DNA from: Liolophura sinensis | Lineage: Eukaryota > Mollusca > Polyplacophora > Chitonida > Chitonidae | Assembly (NCBI RefSeq): GCF_032854445.1 | Contig: NC_088295.1 | Location: 15,799,385-15,863,384 of the forward strand | Direction: 5' to 3' | Length of the DNA: 64,000 bases | In this document: positions 13,601 through 25,800 of the stretch, in pieces | Numbering within the stretch: the first letter of the stretch is position 1 | Layout of the letters: each line of letters starts with the position of its first letter | The notes under the pieces: generated by a model | Database searches by the model: none | Told to the model about the DNA's origin: nothing | What the model saw: the letters and a program-made list of their open reading frames with translations, nothing else | Position numbers and translations under genes: made by a program

Positions 13601-16600
13601 AATATATTTTCCGAGTCCAAGGGCGAAACTTCAGGTCATTTACTGTAAGGCTTATGCTGCTCAGACTATAGGTATACATGTATAATGAAAGAGTTATAAA
13701 CCATACATGTTCAGTTGTTGTTTGTTAAATTCTGACTTGTTAATTAAGCAATATTAATGATGTAAAGGATTCGCCCTTCATCAGAAGGATAATTTTTTTA
13801 TTATTATCAAAGGAATCTTCACAGAACCACTAGAAAATCCACCAAACAGGTACATTTTATGTTTGGCCATGTTGAGTAAGACCCAAGGGAGCCTCACCTC
13901 AGATCACTGAATAGCTTTGACCTAATGCAAAGACCAAATGCACCTGCCATTTCAAGAGCCTCTACTACGGTTTTCAAATTGTAAAAGATGCATCAGCAAA
14001 AGGATACATTTTCTATCCACCAAAGTTTCCTTAGCATTATTGGGTTGGTGACTGTCTATGACCGCTCGGGAAAGCATACCAATTACATGATCCATGACAT
14101 GCTATTTAGGGGAGAAAATTATCCTTATACCTGACTAACCTTTTTGCTAAATAGGAGATGTCCCAAACAGTACATTTCTCAAGCCTAAACAAGGGGCTCA
14201 AATGGGGGCCTCAAGCTGGGAAGAACATAATGGTTGATGCCAACTTAAAAAGGGGGCATTCTTGGAGATTGATGACGTAGGTATGAAGCAAAAATCTTCC
14301 GTTTTGAGCCTGTTATTTATAAAATGTATGATCTACATGAATCAGTTTCAATTTGTCACAATGATTACTTGGCCCACAGAGATATAAACTAATTTAAATC
14401 ACAAATAGTAAATTCATGGAGTAGGTTAGAATGAGTAATTGATTCAAACAGCTGCCTGCTCCCTATATAAAACCGATACAAGTGAAAGCTTTTTATTGTT
14501 ATACACAGTACTTTGCACTGTACACTGTAGTTTTTGATACAAGAATATGTAAATCTTACATACGACAACATCACATTACATGTGCTTTGTGGACAACGCT
14601 GTATGCTTGTAGTGGGTTACACGGGTCCAAGTGAATTTAATGAAGTAGCCAGGCAGACCTGATTCTGACAGACTGACAACAATGTTTGCTGAACACAGAT
14701 GGTTATATGATTAGCATTATGTGCTAACAGGATGCTGGGCCTGAAATAAGGACAGTGGCGGATATCTGCGATGGCGGTTTGTCTTTGAACACCCTAGGTG
14801 GGGGAGCAACACAGCTTGAGTCCATTTACTCAACCCGTGTCGGCAAACCAAGGTCGTCTTTTTGCCATCTTGGCCGTGAAAATCGTTCAACGCTATGCAT
14901 ATATTTTCAAATGCAATTTAGTTCTTCTCCAAAAATTTTAGTATTTGTACAAGAATACCACAGAATTTAGTTTTTGTAACACCAGTATTGAGTTTTTCAC
15001 TGAATTTTACCACCGAATACCAAAGTCTAAAATCGACCATATTATAGTGAATGGTATTTGGAGGGTTGGGTACATATTATTCCAAAAGAAATTACACAGA
15101 AGCTTGGGGAAAATTAGTCCATAACACACCACGATGTCAAGTAGGAATACAGATGGTTGGGGATATTTTCAAAACTACCATACTTCATTTGAACATCAAA
15201 CACAGAAATTGCAATAACGAAAATCAAATTTCAAAAGAGGACATTGTTTAATCAGTTGTGTATGAATGATTCACAATTGACAAATCTTTTACCAATTAAA
15301 AGTTCAAAATGATTTCACAAACAAGATGAACATTGGAAGAAGAAAATTCTAATTACTGTTCTGTGTTTCAAATGTAAAACCTATCCAGCTTTTTCAATAA
15401 TAAAATATTATTTAAGATGCTAACGGTGAGATGATGTTTTGTGGATGCTGCTCAGAACTTACTTGTTATGACTGAGATTGAGGACCAGAATAGACCTGGC
15501 ATTCTCCAGTTCTATGGGAATCTCCTTGATATTGTTGTGACTGAAGTCCTGCGCAAAAAACAAAAAACCATCTTAATTGTATAACTGGCATATGCTCTGA
15601 GTTCTTGAGAAAATCAAACCAGATTTATTATCCAATCTATCCTGCACCAACAGTATTTCAACCTTTATTATTGACTGAATTTCTTAACAATCTACATAGA
15701 ACTGGGTTATCTCAAAAGCAATTAAACACTGACTCCACCAAAGTATTTGGATTAAGACATGATACATTTACATCACAAAACTGGTACTGTCAGTTGGTCA
15801 GCCAGTTATGTGACTGACAGTGACAGCAGCCTACAACGAAACATTTCTGTGGGAAATAAACTCACAATAACGAGGAGGTCCTCCAAGCTGAAGATATTAC
15901 TTGGAATCCCAGAATTAACAAGCTTGTTGTCTCGGCAGTTTATTACATGCAGAAGAGGAAGATTTCCCAAATCCTGACCCAAGTTCTTGATGTTGTTATG
16001 AACTATAGATAAATGCTCCTGCCAAAGGAAAACAAATTCAAGTCTAATATTTAACAAAAGCAATCAAACATATGTTAAACAGTGATATTTTGACAAAATT
16101 TAACTCTACAAATAAAAATTAACAACTATACCCATATGTAAATAAATGCATATGTCAGTATATATATGTCAATGTACACATTTCTCATATTTCATGGTAG
16201 AACATGATATATAGAGGGTATTGAAGGTTGAATATCATAAACATTTTTTGCATGAGAGGTGAAAATGATAACCCCCGAAACGCAAAGCGTCGAGTAGGTG
16301 ATCATTTTCACCTTTCACGAGAAAAGTATTTATGATGTTCAACCTTCACTGTGCAATATTCTATTTATTATTTATATTTTGACAACATCATGATTTTGTG
16401 TTTTTGAACAAGTTTAAGCAATGTTTTTAGCTGTAGGCCTTCACAGACTCGTGTATATAGCCTGACGTCGCACATTACATCTTGAATGACAAAAGAAATG
16501 TTAAGGTTGACTGAACTTGTACGATGACATCATTCTGCTAAGCTTGAATTGGAACGTCATAAAATATTTCTTTGTGATGTCATGGGGTCGGGGTTTGTAA

Positions 16601-17769
16601 TAACAGAAGTGATAATAGATATCTAACTTTAGTCAGTGAGATATCACTTTTATCAGTGATGGAAATCCTGACGTTTCACCTTTATATAAATAATATATAA
16701 AGATTGTGTTTATACTGTAGTGTAATGTAGCAAAGTAGCAGTGGCAAAGTGATCAACAGATTCTCTGTCCAAGGACAGGAATGATTTATTTTTTTATTTG
16801 ATTGATGTTTTATGCCATACTGCGCCAAGCAATAGGGTGAGAGGCAGAGCCCATGGCAAAACCCACAACCATTTGCAGCAGCTGGGATAGACTCTACACC
16901 ACATTTGTTCAAAAAAGCAAAGACAAGTGAAAGACAAGCACTCCGCCTTTAGCCCGCTTACCTAATATTAATAGGACTCATATACACGCACCTACCTTTC
17001 AATGACACTACAAACAACTTCAGGCGTCGTGTAACCGTAAAATAAAAAATGTTTCAAAATTTTTCAATACCAATTTCTTCAGATTTGCAAGCTCCTTAGG
17101 CATCTGTTCAAGGTCTGTGTTGTTGAGTCGTAGCCATCTCAGCCCAGTCATACTGGCCACATTCTGGGGAAACTTCCCACACTGTAAACATTCATAATAA
17201 AATTAGTAATGATGTATATTTACGGAAATGCTTAAATTAAGCTGAGGAATTCTTCACATGAAACCCCTCATCAAATATTGACTACAACACATTTTTATAA
17301 ATAGTACTGAGAATTTTCTGGGGTGGGTGAGAATGAAGTACTTTATCACTGGTACAAATGTGTTTACACAAACATATTAAATACCTCTAACCTAATTATT
17401 AACAGGTGAGTATATAAACATGCATTAACGTGGATGTTACACAGATAGATGATCAATTAAACCAGCTTTCAAAGGTACATATCAACCAAATAGTTCTGTG
17501 ATCTTCTTGTGGGCAATATATAAAGTGATTAAATTTAAAAGGAAGATCTTCGCAAGAGGAACGTACAACAACAACAACATGTGTAAAAAGTTTCCTTCAT
17601 TGGCTTATTCTAAACCCTTCACGAAATGTCCACTGGAAATCATGGTCAGGTTGTGCGTCTATAAGATTTCTGATTATTTTTAAAGGTAAAAGTCTTATTC
17701 ACTTACGGCGAAGTCATTTCGGGTGAAGTCAACGCCTCTCACAAAAGGCAGGACTCCGGTAGCCGCCAT
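519..17769 (-). CDS. FLII: Flightless-I homologue, N-terminal leucine-rich-repeat half (partial; continues past left edge)
   Basis: Ten exons join in frame on the minus strand: 17707-17769, 17071-17181, 15866-16018, 15463-15548, 11558-11634, 10759-10843, 8665-8768, 8272-8388, 923-981 and 519-676 (1013 nt, about 338 residues). All have GT donors and AG acceptors and their phases match. The start [14 protein letters not shown] and later segments such as [28 protein letters not shown] and [20 protein letters not shown] follow animal FLII closely. The visible part is a run of about 23-residue leucine-rich repeats (LxxLxLxxNxL), the arm that binds partner proteins in this family. The gelsolin-like actin-binding half should lie on exons left of base 1; no further exon was found in 1-518. 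The ATG at 17769 is the only start in frame with the conserved N-terminus. FLII proteins act in actin remodelling and as transcriptional coactivators (family knowledge). Intron 8 (982-8271) is enlarged by a satellite array. Confidence 0.93.
2812..5668. repeat. 50-bp tandem satellite array, about 57 copies, in FLII intron 8
   Basis: The unit contains TGCAGTCAAAAACAGAAGAG followed by TACAACACCTGGACAGAAAC and AGTGATGTAT. The block TGCMRTCAAA recurs exactly every 50 bases from about 2831 to 5640, with only substitutions and no indel seen. Variant units (GTTGTAATGCCGTC, GATGAACTGC, ATTAGAACAG) recur in a longer pattern with a 750-bp (15-unit) period in at least part of the array. Short open frames inside it are an artefact of the repeat. 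Non-coding; it expands the intron. Confidence 0.97.
5690..7590. other. FLII intron 8, remainder: no gene seen
   Basis: AT-rich intron sequence between the satellite array and the TG/TA microsatellite. No open frame with homology, splice-bounded exon or clear repeat was recognised. Bases 982-2811, on the other side of the array, are likewise featureless intron. Confidence 0.6.
7592..7639. repeat. (TG)n(TA)n compound microsatellite
   Basis: A short GTGTGTGTGT run passes directly into about 19 TA dinucleotides. It lies in FLII intron 8. Confidence 0.95.
9101..9929. mobile_element. TTAA-flanked non-autonomous inverted-repeat DNA element, about 830 bp
   Basis: The left end reads TTAA then AGGTGAACTGTCTCAG; the right end reads CTGGGACAGTTCACCT then TTAA, giving about 16-bp terminal inverted repeats with one mismatch. 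TTAA lies outside each end as the duplicated target. A similar but uninterrupted sequence (AAATAATTACC... then AAACTTAAGCA) is present at 10,075-10,110 and looks like an unoccupied paralogous target. The interior has no transposase-like frame. TTAA duplication is the hallmark of piggyBac-type insertion, but these ends do not begin with the usual CCY, so family placement is open. It sits in FLII intron 6. Confidence 0.7.
12677..13231 (+). CDS. Unassigned 184-codon open frame inside FLII intron 4
   Basis: A continuous frame antisense to FLII begins [17 protein letters not shown] and ends LLVIGK before TAA. It is long for this AT-rich sequence, but has no recognised domain, signal peptide or family motif. 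Its cysteines, histidines and tyrosines are scattered as expected from non-coding sequence. A 22-bp sequence, CATGTTCAGTTG followed by TTGTTTGTTA, occurs near 12,267 and again near 13,706, flanking this stretch. The whole 1.4-kb block may therefore be an inserted or duplicated element. Coding status is doubtful. Confidence 0.2.
   Translation: MTTPNKMHYVHCRRTDYSGKAYVEVTSNRYLVNSCLLRALIMQHMCTNVFQLETNFNEETLLSASRVHVIPLFSTGMSIYTHIFYRYTQNCPIYCRSYLSHVLKSGTPIKLRKLPRLTLTPFQWHCVGVLHIGSVVDILEIRTTLTGKNHTIIKLNELVEISNPVILSCCFKRSLSDHLLVIGK
16222..16348. mobile_element. Foldback element with about 48-bp inverted arms
   Basis: The left arm at 16222-16269 (TGAAGGTTGAATATCATAAA...) pairs with the right arm at 16301-16348 (...ATGATGTTCAACCTTCA) with a few mismatches. 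The loop contains CCCGAAACGCAAAGCGTCGAG. It forms a strong potential hairpin in FLII intron 2 and looks like a foldback or MITE remnant. Confidence 0.75.
16788..16910 (-). mobile_element. tRNA-type SINE A, diverged 3' portion
   Basis: The reverse complement carries the SINE A 3' module (CATAAAACATCAATCAAATAAA tail type, GGGTTTTGCCATGGGCTCTGCC). It is more diverged than the copy at 29,968 and lacks a clear 5' tRNA-like head. Confidence 0.6.
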
Positions 17770-17779
17770 CTTTTCCCGA

Positions 17780-17787
17780 TGACGTCA
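17780..17787. promoter_or_regulatory. CRE/ATF palindrome at the FLII start
   Basis: A perfect TGACGTCA lies about 11 bp upstream of the FLII ATG, in a locally more CpG-rich stretch. Full CRE sites this close to a start are typical of TATA-less housekeeping promoters that bind CREB/ATF. No TATA box is obvious upstream. Promoter function is inferred from motif and position only. Confidence 0.5.
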
Positions 17788-17789
17788 CA

Positions 17790-19837
17790 CTTTGTTTTTC
17801 TCCAGGACAATTACACGTGCGTGTGGCTGTCAAATGTTAACCTCATGTGAACGGGAAACCCCAAAAGAGTCCAACTCATTTTCCTTATAAGAAAAGGAGC
17901 TGGAGTCCAGGGCTAGTGAACGGGATGTATCATTTTCACACACATGAACATTTACTGTGTAAGTTACCCAAAGCTGGAGATAACCGTAAGTGAAGTCATG
18001 AAAACAGTATGTCTAACTAAACTATTCTTAATAATTCCCCCTTCGAAATGAGTTCATTTAGAGGTAGGTGGAACCTAGCCCTGGATGACTGTATTAGCTT
18101 TTTGATGTTTAGAGTGCATTTAAGGCCTGCTTCGAGGAGACCGCGTTGTTTACTTGACCGATACTGTGTTGAAACGGAAGGAAACTACTGGCACCACCGT
18201 GATGCTTTGCAAAATTATATAGAAATTAAAGAAGAATTTTTCAGCATCTCCACATAATTGTTCAAGTTTTACTTGGGCGAGGTTTCAATCCTCGTGCCGG
18301 GAAAATTCTCAAGTGATAGCTAGTCAATGCACGGTATTATGTGGAGAAGTTCAGAATTTTGTCTTAAATTTATCAAGCAAATCTCCACGTATTTAAAGAG
18401 GCTATATCTGGGATTTTTTGGCCAAAAAATTGACGAGCGCAAATCCAATACAATTTTTGCTGTTACTTTAGATAGCCCAATTAATTACCTTTCACAAAAT
18501 CAAAAGCCTCTTCTGTGCACGTGCTAGGCTTCAAAAATAAGTATCGGTACTTAAGTTCACAAAATTTATATGAAAATAAATATATATTATAGAGCTAGTC
18601 TGATATTTATTGAAAAGGCAGTATTTGAGCTATCCTTGTACGATCCTTGTGTGACCAAAGGGATGACTAGTTTGAATCCATGCAGCTCTCACTACCTGGG
18701 CCGGGGCTTTGTCCGGAGGTTGATCAGGTACATGGCTAAGGTTTATGGTCTACTTAAGTATCCTTCACCCTTATAACCAGCGCCTTGTGTTCTAGGCCGT
18801 CTTTTGTCATCTGGGTCGCTTTCGCGCACTCTGTGACAAAAGACGGTCTTGACTGGGTGATCATCTAGCTTAATCACTACATCCGGGATACGCGATTACG
18901 GGGATTCGAATTTACCCCCAGATTCCTGCATGCAGTATAATGAGTAATACAAACATAGCATTCGTTAAAAAGGCCATCGGCCAAAAGGAATAGCCTTGGA
19001 AATATACTTTTCTATATTACGGCCTAATTTCTGCCTCCACCCGTTGAAAAAAAAAAGATGCGGTATACATATATAGCGAGATAAGACTGATATAAGCTTA
19101 TTTGTCTGCTTTTATTTATACATACATACATGTACACAAATTTTTATCATGCTATATAAATACATGCAGTCATGTACCTTTGATATCATAGGTCAACTAC
19201 TCATGAAACTGTAGTCAAAATATGTAAATTGCATGTATAAACCATGTACAAACCATGTACATTGTATGTATAAATCGATCAAGAGATATACAAAAAAAAC
19301 ACTAATCAATGGTGATTACACTACCATACACAACATTTTTCTTTATACATTGCTTTATAAACACAAAATAATCATTAATACATTTATCTTGCCTTTGGAA
19401 CATTGAACTCATCAATGTGCGAGACAAGCAAAGTCACTTAGTGGCATGTCTGTCGTACAAATAACCTGAGTATCAAGGAGGAGACTATCGACAATTACTA
19501 AAATATATATTTCCATTTAAATATACATGTATTTTACTCTTAAATATTGGTTTAAGATTCAAAATACCGCATATAATACCCTTGCACCATAAACTGAAAA
19601 CAAATAACCCGTTACGCTCACCGATGCACGAATCTTTCAAATAACATAAATCAATTCATTCAAAATTCAGAAAAAGAACTAAAAGATGTGCCCCAGTATG
19701 GACTGCCATGTAGTAGCAAGGAAAGGAAAGACACGGAACCATTAATCCCCCCTCCCCCGCCCCACTATATCCCTGAAACGTTCCCAAGGGCGAACCCGCA
19801 TCCCATACGTCAAACCCCTTTTTAATAATGTGGTTAC
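17790..19837. other. Intergenic region between FLII and the next gene; no gene recognised
   Basis: It separates the FLII 5' end from the 3' end of the unnamed repeat-protein gene. A short inverted repeat (CCGTCTTTTGTCA near 18,798 and TGACAAAAGACGG near 18,834) lies in a degenerate repeat at 18,680-18,900. Short open frames here show no protein-like composition. A TTTATT at 19,111 is a possible minus-strand polyadenylation signal for the neighbouring gene, far downstream of its stop. Confidence 0.5.
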
Positions 19838-22800
19838 TCATTCGGAGAGCTTCTTTTCACGCCGGCGCACTTGTAAACAGCACAGTAACTCTACCAGGAA
19901 TGTACGAAGCCTTTTCGCGCGAGACTTGACAACCGGCTCTGTAAAGTGAAGAAAAACAAAAAAACAAACAAACATTTCGTTAGTTTAATGGCAACGTCCT
20001 TATAAAACTTATAGAAGTGGTTCTCAACACTGTTATTCCCCTACATTCAAATAGTTCAAATTTTGAAATTCTATACCTTACGCAAAAAAAAGGACTATAC
20101 TCCGGTTTCCCCCATCCAGAATTCTTAGCGCCATAGTATCAGTGGAAAATTCTTGAGTATGGTGTTAAGTAACCATATTGTAAATAAATTAATTTAATCA
20201 AAACTTATTTAACTCAACGCTAATGATATTTAGTGTTTTAAGAAGGCCCATAATACAGAGAAAATCTTACTGTGTGAGTCAGATTCGCTGACCAGAGTTT
20301 TAGCAGTCAGAGAGTCGATGTCAATGAGACATTTGGTGGATGCAGATTCGGCATTAGGTTGAACTGCAAGTTCAGAATTGAGGTCTGAATGTTCAACAGT
20401 CAGAGAGTCTGTTTGGGGGAGCTCAGCAGGTACATGCAGGCCTACAGATTCGGTGTCAGACGGACCAGTATTTTTTGACTCGGCACCACTGTATTCAACA
20501 ATTAGCGTCACGGTGTCGTGAAGCTCAAATAGTGTAGACTCAGTACCGGGCATCTCGGCAGCAGTAGGCTCGGTGGTGGGAAGCTCAAATGTTGTAGACT
20601 TAGTGCCGGGTTGTTCAGTAGTTAGGGACTCCGTGTTAAAAAGCTCAACTGTTGTAGACTCAGTAGCCGGCATTTCGGTAGCAATAAACACGGTGGAGGG
20701 AAGTTCATCTGTTAAAGAATCAGTAACAAGCTGTTCAGCATTCACAGACTCTTCGTAGGGAAGTTCAGCTGTTGTTGACTCAGCACTCCGCTGTTCAACT
20801 GCCAGAAACTCTGTGTTAGGAAGTTCAGCTGTTGCAGACTCAGCACTCCGCTGTTCAACTGCCAAAAACTCTGTGTTAGGAAGTTCAGCTGTTGTAGACT
20901 CAGCACTCCGCTGTTCAACTGCCAGAAACTCTGCGTTAGGAAGTTCAGCTGTTGTAGACTCAGCACCCCGCTGTTCAACTGCCAGAAACTCTGTGTTAGG
21001 AAGTTCAGCTGTTGTAGACTCAGCACTCCGCTGTTCAACTGCCAGAAACTCTGTGTTAGGAAGTTCAGCGGTTGTAGACTCAGCACTCCGCTGTTCAACT
21101 GCCAGAAACTCTGTGTTAGGAAGTTCAGCGGTTGTAGACTCAGCACTCCGCTGTTCAACTGCCAGAAACTCTGTGTTAGGAAGTTCAGCTGTTGTAGACT
21201 CAGCACTCCGCTGTTCAACTGCCAGAAACTCTGTGTTAGGAAGTTCAGTTGTTGCAGACTCAGCACCCCGCCGTTCAGCAGTTAGAGACTCTGTGCCGGG
21301 AAGTACAGATAAAGTTGACTTGGCGTCGTGGTATTCGACATTTAAAGACTCGGTATCATGAAGTACAGCAGTTGTGGACATGGCATCGTGAAATTCGGCA
21401 GTGAGAGATTCGGTGCCAGGCAGCTCTGCTGTTGCCGACTCAACGCCACCCTCTTTGGGTGTAAGAGGCTCAGTACCAGGATGCACAGCTATTGTATATT
21501 CGGCATCGTGGTATTCAGCAATAAGGGACTCAGTGCCTGGAGGTACAGGTGTATACTCTGTCTGAAGGTATTCGGCCGGGAGATATTCTGTGCCAGGGAG
21601 TACAGCTGTTGTATATCCCTTCTGACGATATTCGGCAATGAGAGATCCAGTACCAGGAAGTACTGCTGTTATGGATTGGGCATCGTGGTATTCGGCAGCC
21701 AGAGACTCGGTGTCAGACGGTTCGGCAGTTACTGTGGTAAATGGTTCGATGAAAGATTCTGGAGTAACCTAGAATAAAGTAGCCATCAAAACCATGAGCA
21801 CTGAATTAAAGAAATTGAAAGACAGCGTTGACTTGTAAGCAATTTATGGCATCAGTTTTTATTATCTTTCAACACTCTGTCTCACATAATATAAATGAAA
21901 CAGATTACTTAGTTTTATACTGAGCTCACCTTGGAAAACAAGTCCTTGCTTGGTTTGGAGAAGTCGTCATCACTCGGTATGACGCTCACTGCGTCATTGA
22001 ATCTAACTCTCCCGGTTTCATGAGTCAGCATATCCTCTGTCCATGCATATGGATAACCGTATGACTGGACTGGTGTATTCAAGGCCTGCAACTCCAGTTC
22101 CAGTGACTTAGCTCTCTTAAACAGATCATCCAATAGGGTCGCCAGGCAAGCAGCTGGCGGGTGGAAAATAATAATAAATAAATAATAATAACAACACTGT
22201 CGAACTGATTTATTTACTCAGAGTAATTTGATTTCACGTATGTACACGAAGGTATATAACTCCAAATAAATGTACTGGAAGATACTCCCAGAGTTTAAAC
22301 TTTCCTAATAGCAATATGTAAAAATTCTTCATTACAACCAAAATGACAATGTTCTGCAAAAATTGCTTTAAGATTTTTTCCTTAAAAAAATCTCTATTCA
22401 AATTACAATTTGATTTTAATATATTGGTCTGTTGCCTGAAGCAAAACTGTGCACAAACTTGCATGCAAAATAACTGAAGAACTTTTCACGCCGGCAAAAA
22501 CATAGCTTCCTTGACGGAAGGGAGTAAGTACATACGTGCATACATTTGAGTGTTAGAGCTTGAAGGCAGTTACTTACTGTTTGTGTTGTTCAAAACTGGC
22601 CCCTGGAAATTTGCCGGAAGATCTATGGACGGGGCTGGATAGACACAGAATTCTGAATGTAGCTCATGAGCTCTGGTGTTCATCTTATAAACAGACATAA
22701 CATATTTCATAACAACAGTAATTGAACTGAATACCAACAAATGATTTTACCACATCTGGGGCTGAAATTTAATATTTGGTGAACAACAAAATTATGGCTT

Positions 22801-25800
22801 GCTGTCAAACGGTATTAGGACTTCAAAGCTTTTGAGTTTGATTTTCTCAACGGTGTTGGATAAAATGACTGTAGTGATGAAATGTCACCCTGCAGTTGAT
22901 TAAGTTGCTTCAGAGGCTTGGATCAGTGAATGCCTCATATATATATACATGGGTATGTAAGTAAATTTAGAATATTGTCTGTATGCCGTAAGGGTAAAAC
23001 ACCAATTACATTGGCGGCTGAATTTATCAAGGGAGATAATTCAGAATATCAGACCTACCAGCCATCTCGCGTCAAGTGCCTCTACGCCATCCAAGCGGTC
23101 TAAAAGTGCCTTCGACACCAGACCCCGGGCATGGCCTCTTACACCTTTCCCTAAATTTAAATATACAAGAATATATTTATCGTCACCATGAGGGGTAACT
23201 CAAATCCTTTCACTCACTTTTCCCACAAAATGCATGCATGGCCATCATATGTTACTTCAACTGTTTAATCAAATAATCGACATGCACGTGTACTAACCTT
23301 TTCAATTTCTTCCACTACACTACAACATAAACATCTAGCATTATATACATAGTTTAAAATAACTTACTGTCAACCATGGGACATCTGTCAAAATCAGGCC
23401 GGATGTTCTTATCCTGTATACGTGGCTGTAAAACAATGATTAACATCATTGAGCTTTAAATACAGGTACACTGTACTTGTATCGTAGGGTAGGCGATATA
23501 AAGATTTTTTTTTTTGTTACGGCAGGGTTTCTCCGAAAAAACACAGAGAGTATGAAAGTTGGTTCACTTTTTAAATTGTTATCAATAGTTGTTACAGCTT
23601 ATTCTACTTCAAAGCTTTGGCATTATTTTAATTATGTATCAACTTTAAGACTATTAATTCTATAAGTGATATTATATTCACATTTTTGATGATTCAGCTT
23701 ACTCTTTTAGAGATACTTGGAACCTCCTCTAGCGCTGGACTGTCCTGTTCAGGTAGTTTTGCAAATATTCTTGTCAAATAGGCTGTAATTATTAATACAA
23801 TACGGGATAGGCTGTAATGACCAATACAATAAGGAACAGGCTGTAATGATCAACACAATACGGAAGCCTATTAGTGTCACGGTAGTGGCAGTGTCAACAT
23901 AAAGCCAAAATTTCGAGACAAAAGTCGAAGTATCTACTTTTGTCTCGAAATTTTGGCTTTATGTTGACACTTCGACTTTTTCCCTCAAATTTGGACTTCT
24001 TTCTCGAAATTTAGACTCTTTTGATTCCAGAAATAAGTCGACTTTTTTTCTCGAATTTTTACTCCCAAATTTTTTCCAACGTGACACTAATGGGCTACTC
24101 GCAGCACAATGGGGTAAATTAATAGCATGAATATGGTTTCTTCTTAAGGTGTTTTGTAAGACTATAATGATCTAGTTTCCGCAAATATATCCCATTTTCA
24201 CTGCATAGTCTGTAATATATTTGTGTAACCAAAAAAAATGATGATATATCGTTCATAGGTGTTCTAATAACTTACTGTGTTTTCCGTGTAAAGGATGAGA
24301 ATCCACCAAACTGATACGGCACACGATTTCCCTGAGCCACGGGTCGAACTACAACCAAGTCAAGCAGAATTAGCATTTATAGACATTTCATTCCAATATA
24401 CATTCTTTGGGTAAACTTTTATTATGGGGGTGCGGGTAGGCCTACCACACTAATATACAAACGTATCTACCCCCCCCCCCCCCAACCCCCACCCCCACCC
24501 CCGGAAATCCACGCATAGGCGCAACCTTTTTTTCGGCCTCTACCGTCCACTCTTTTTCTTCTTTGTCTTCCAGCTTTTCACCGAGCATCTGTCAAATTCA
24601 ACCACAACCACGATAGAACTATATACCGCACATGTAGCTGAGTGCACACTAAATTCGGACACACTTCCGCTGGTTGTAGATAGTAAAGCTGGGGAACTGG
24701 GTTGCCGTTCACATGATTGGTGAATTGTTACAAGTTTTGGAGTCTGCCCTCGCACTAACCATCAAAGTTATCTCTATCGATGGAACATTAACAAAGCTGA
24801 TTGGTTCACATATAGAAAGGAATGTGAACTGGCGCTTACAAACAGTGTTTTTAGTGAAGAAGCTGATGTGTTGTCAAATAACGTGGTTAAGGCTGTCAAT
24901 TCCGCTGCTAGAAAGTTAGTTCCTCCTACATCTGGTGATGGTATAGTAAGAGCCCCTGTGCCACGGTGGAGCAATGAGTGCGCTGACGCCATCAGAAACA
25001 GAAAGCGAGCTAAGAACAAAGCACAACGATCAGGATCACTGGAAGATATTATAACATACAAAAGGTGTAAGACAGAGGCTCAGCGTGACATTAAGCGAGC
25101 TCAGGAGCTCCACTGGCGCGAGTACTGCCCCTCCATTAATAGAAACACATCAGTAAAGTCTGTGTGGTCACACGTTAGAGCAATTAGTGGAAGAAATAGG
25201 AATAACCATGTTCCCACCCCTATATGTGTTGAATATTCTGTCACAAACCCTGAAAAGTGTAACATCTTGGCTGACAATTTTTCTTATGTGTCTAGCTCAA
25301 ACAATTATGATGCTGATTTCTTGTCACATAAAGACGATATAAAAAAAATCACCAATCTGACAACATTTCATTTGACGACATGTCAGTAAATGAAGACTTT
25401 TCTCTGTTTGAGCTAAAACGCTGTGGAGAGTGGGGTTGCTTATTAAAATGTACGCTATGGGTATAGGTGGTTAAATGTTGGGCTGGATACGAGGTTTTTT
25501 TTTGTCAGATCGCTCCATTAGAGTTACAATAGGTAGAGGTTATTCTAAGGATTTATCAGTTGATAATGGTACTCCGCAAGGAAATGTTCTTTCACCTACA
25601 CTGTTTAATACAGCAATAAATGATTTACCTACAGAAGCTAATCCTAAACTGAACTGCTCACTGTTTGCGGATGATAAAGCTATATGGTGCGTTTCAGGAA
25701 ATCTATCTGTGGCTTCAAGGTACATCCAACAGGGACTTGATGACATCCTGAAGTGGAGTAAGTTGTGGGGATTGAAGTTCTCACACGTGAAAACAGAGTG

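Noticed and set aside
20742-21361. Long frames in other registers and on the plus strand over the repeat exon
   Set aside because: A 60-bp repeat without stops in several frames gives such shadows. The frame used is fixed by both flanking splice sites and phases.
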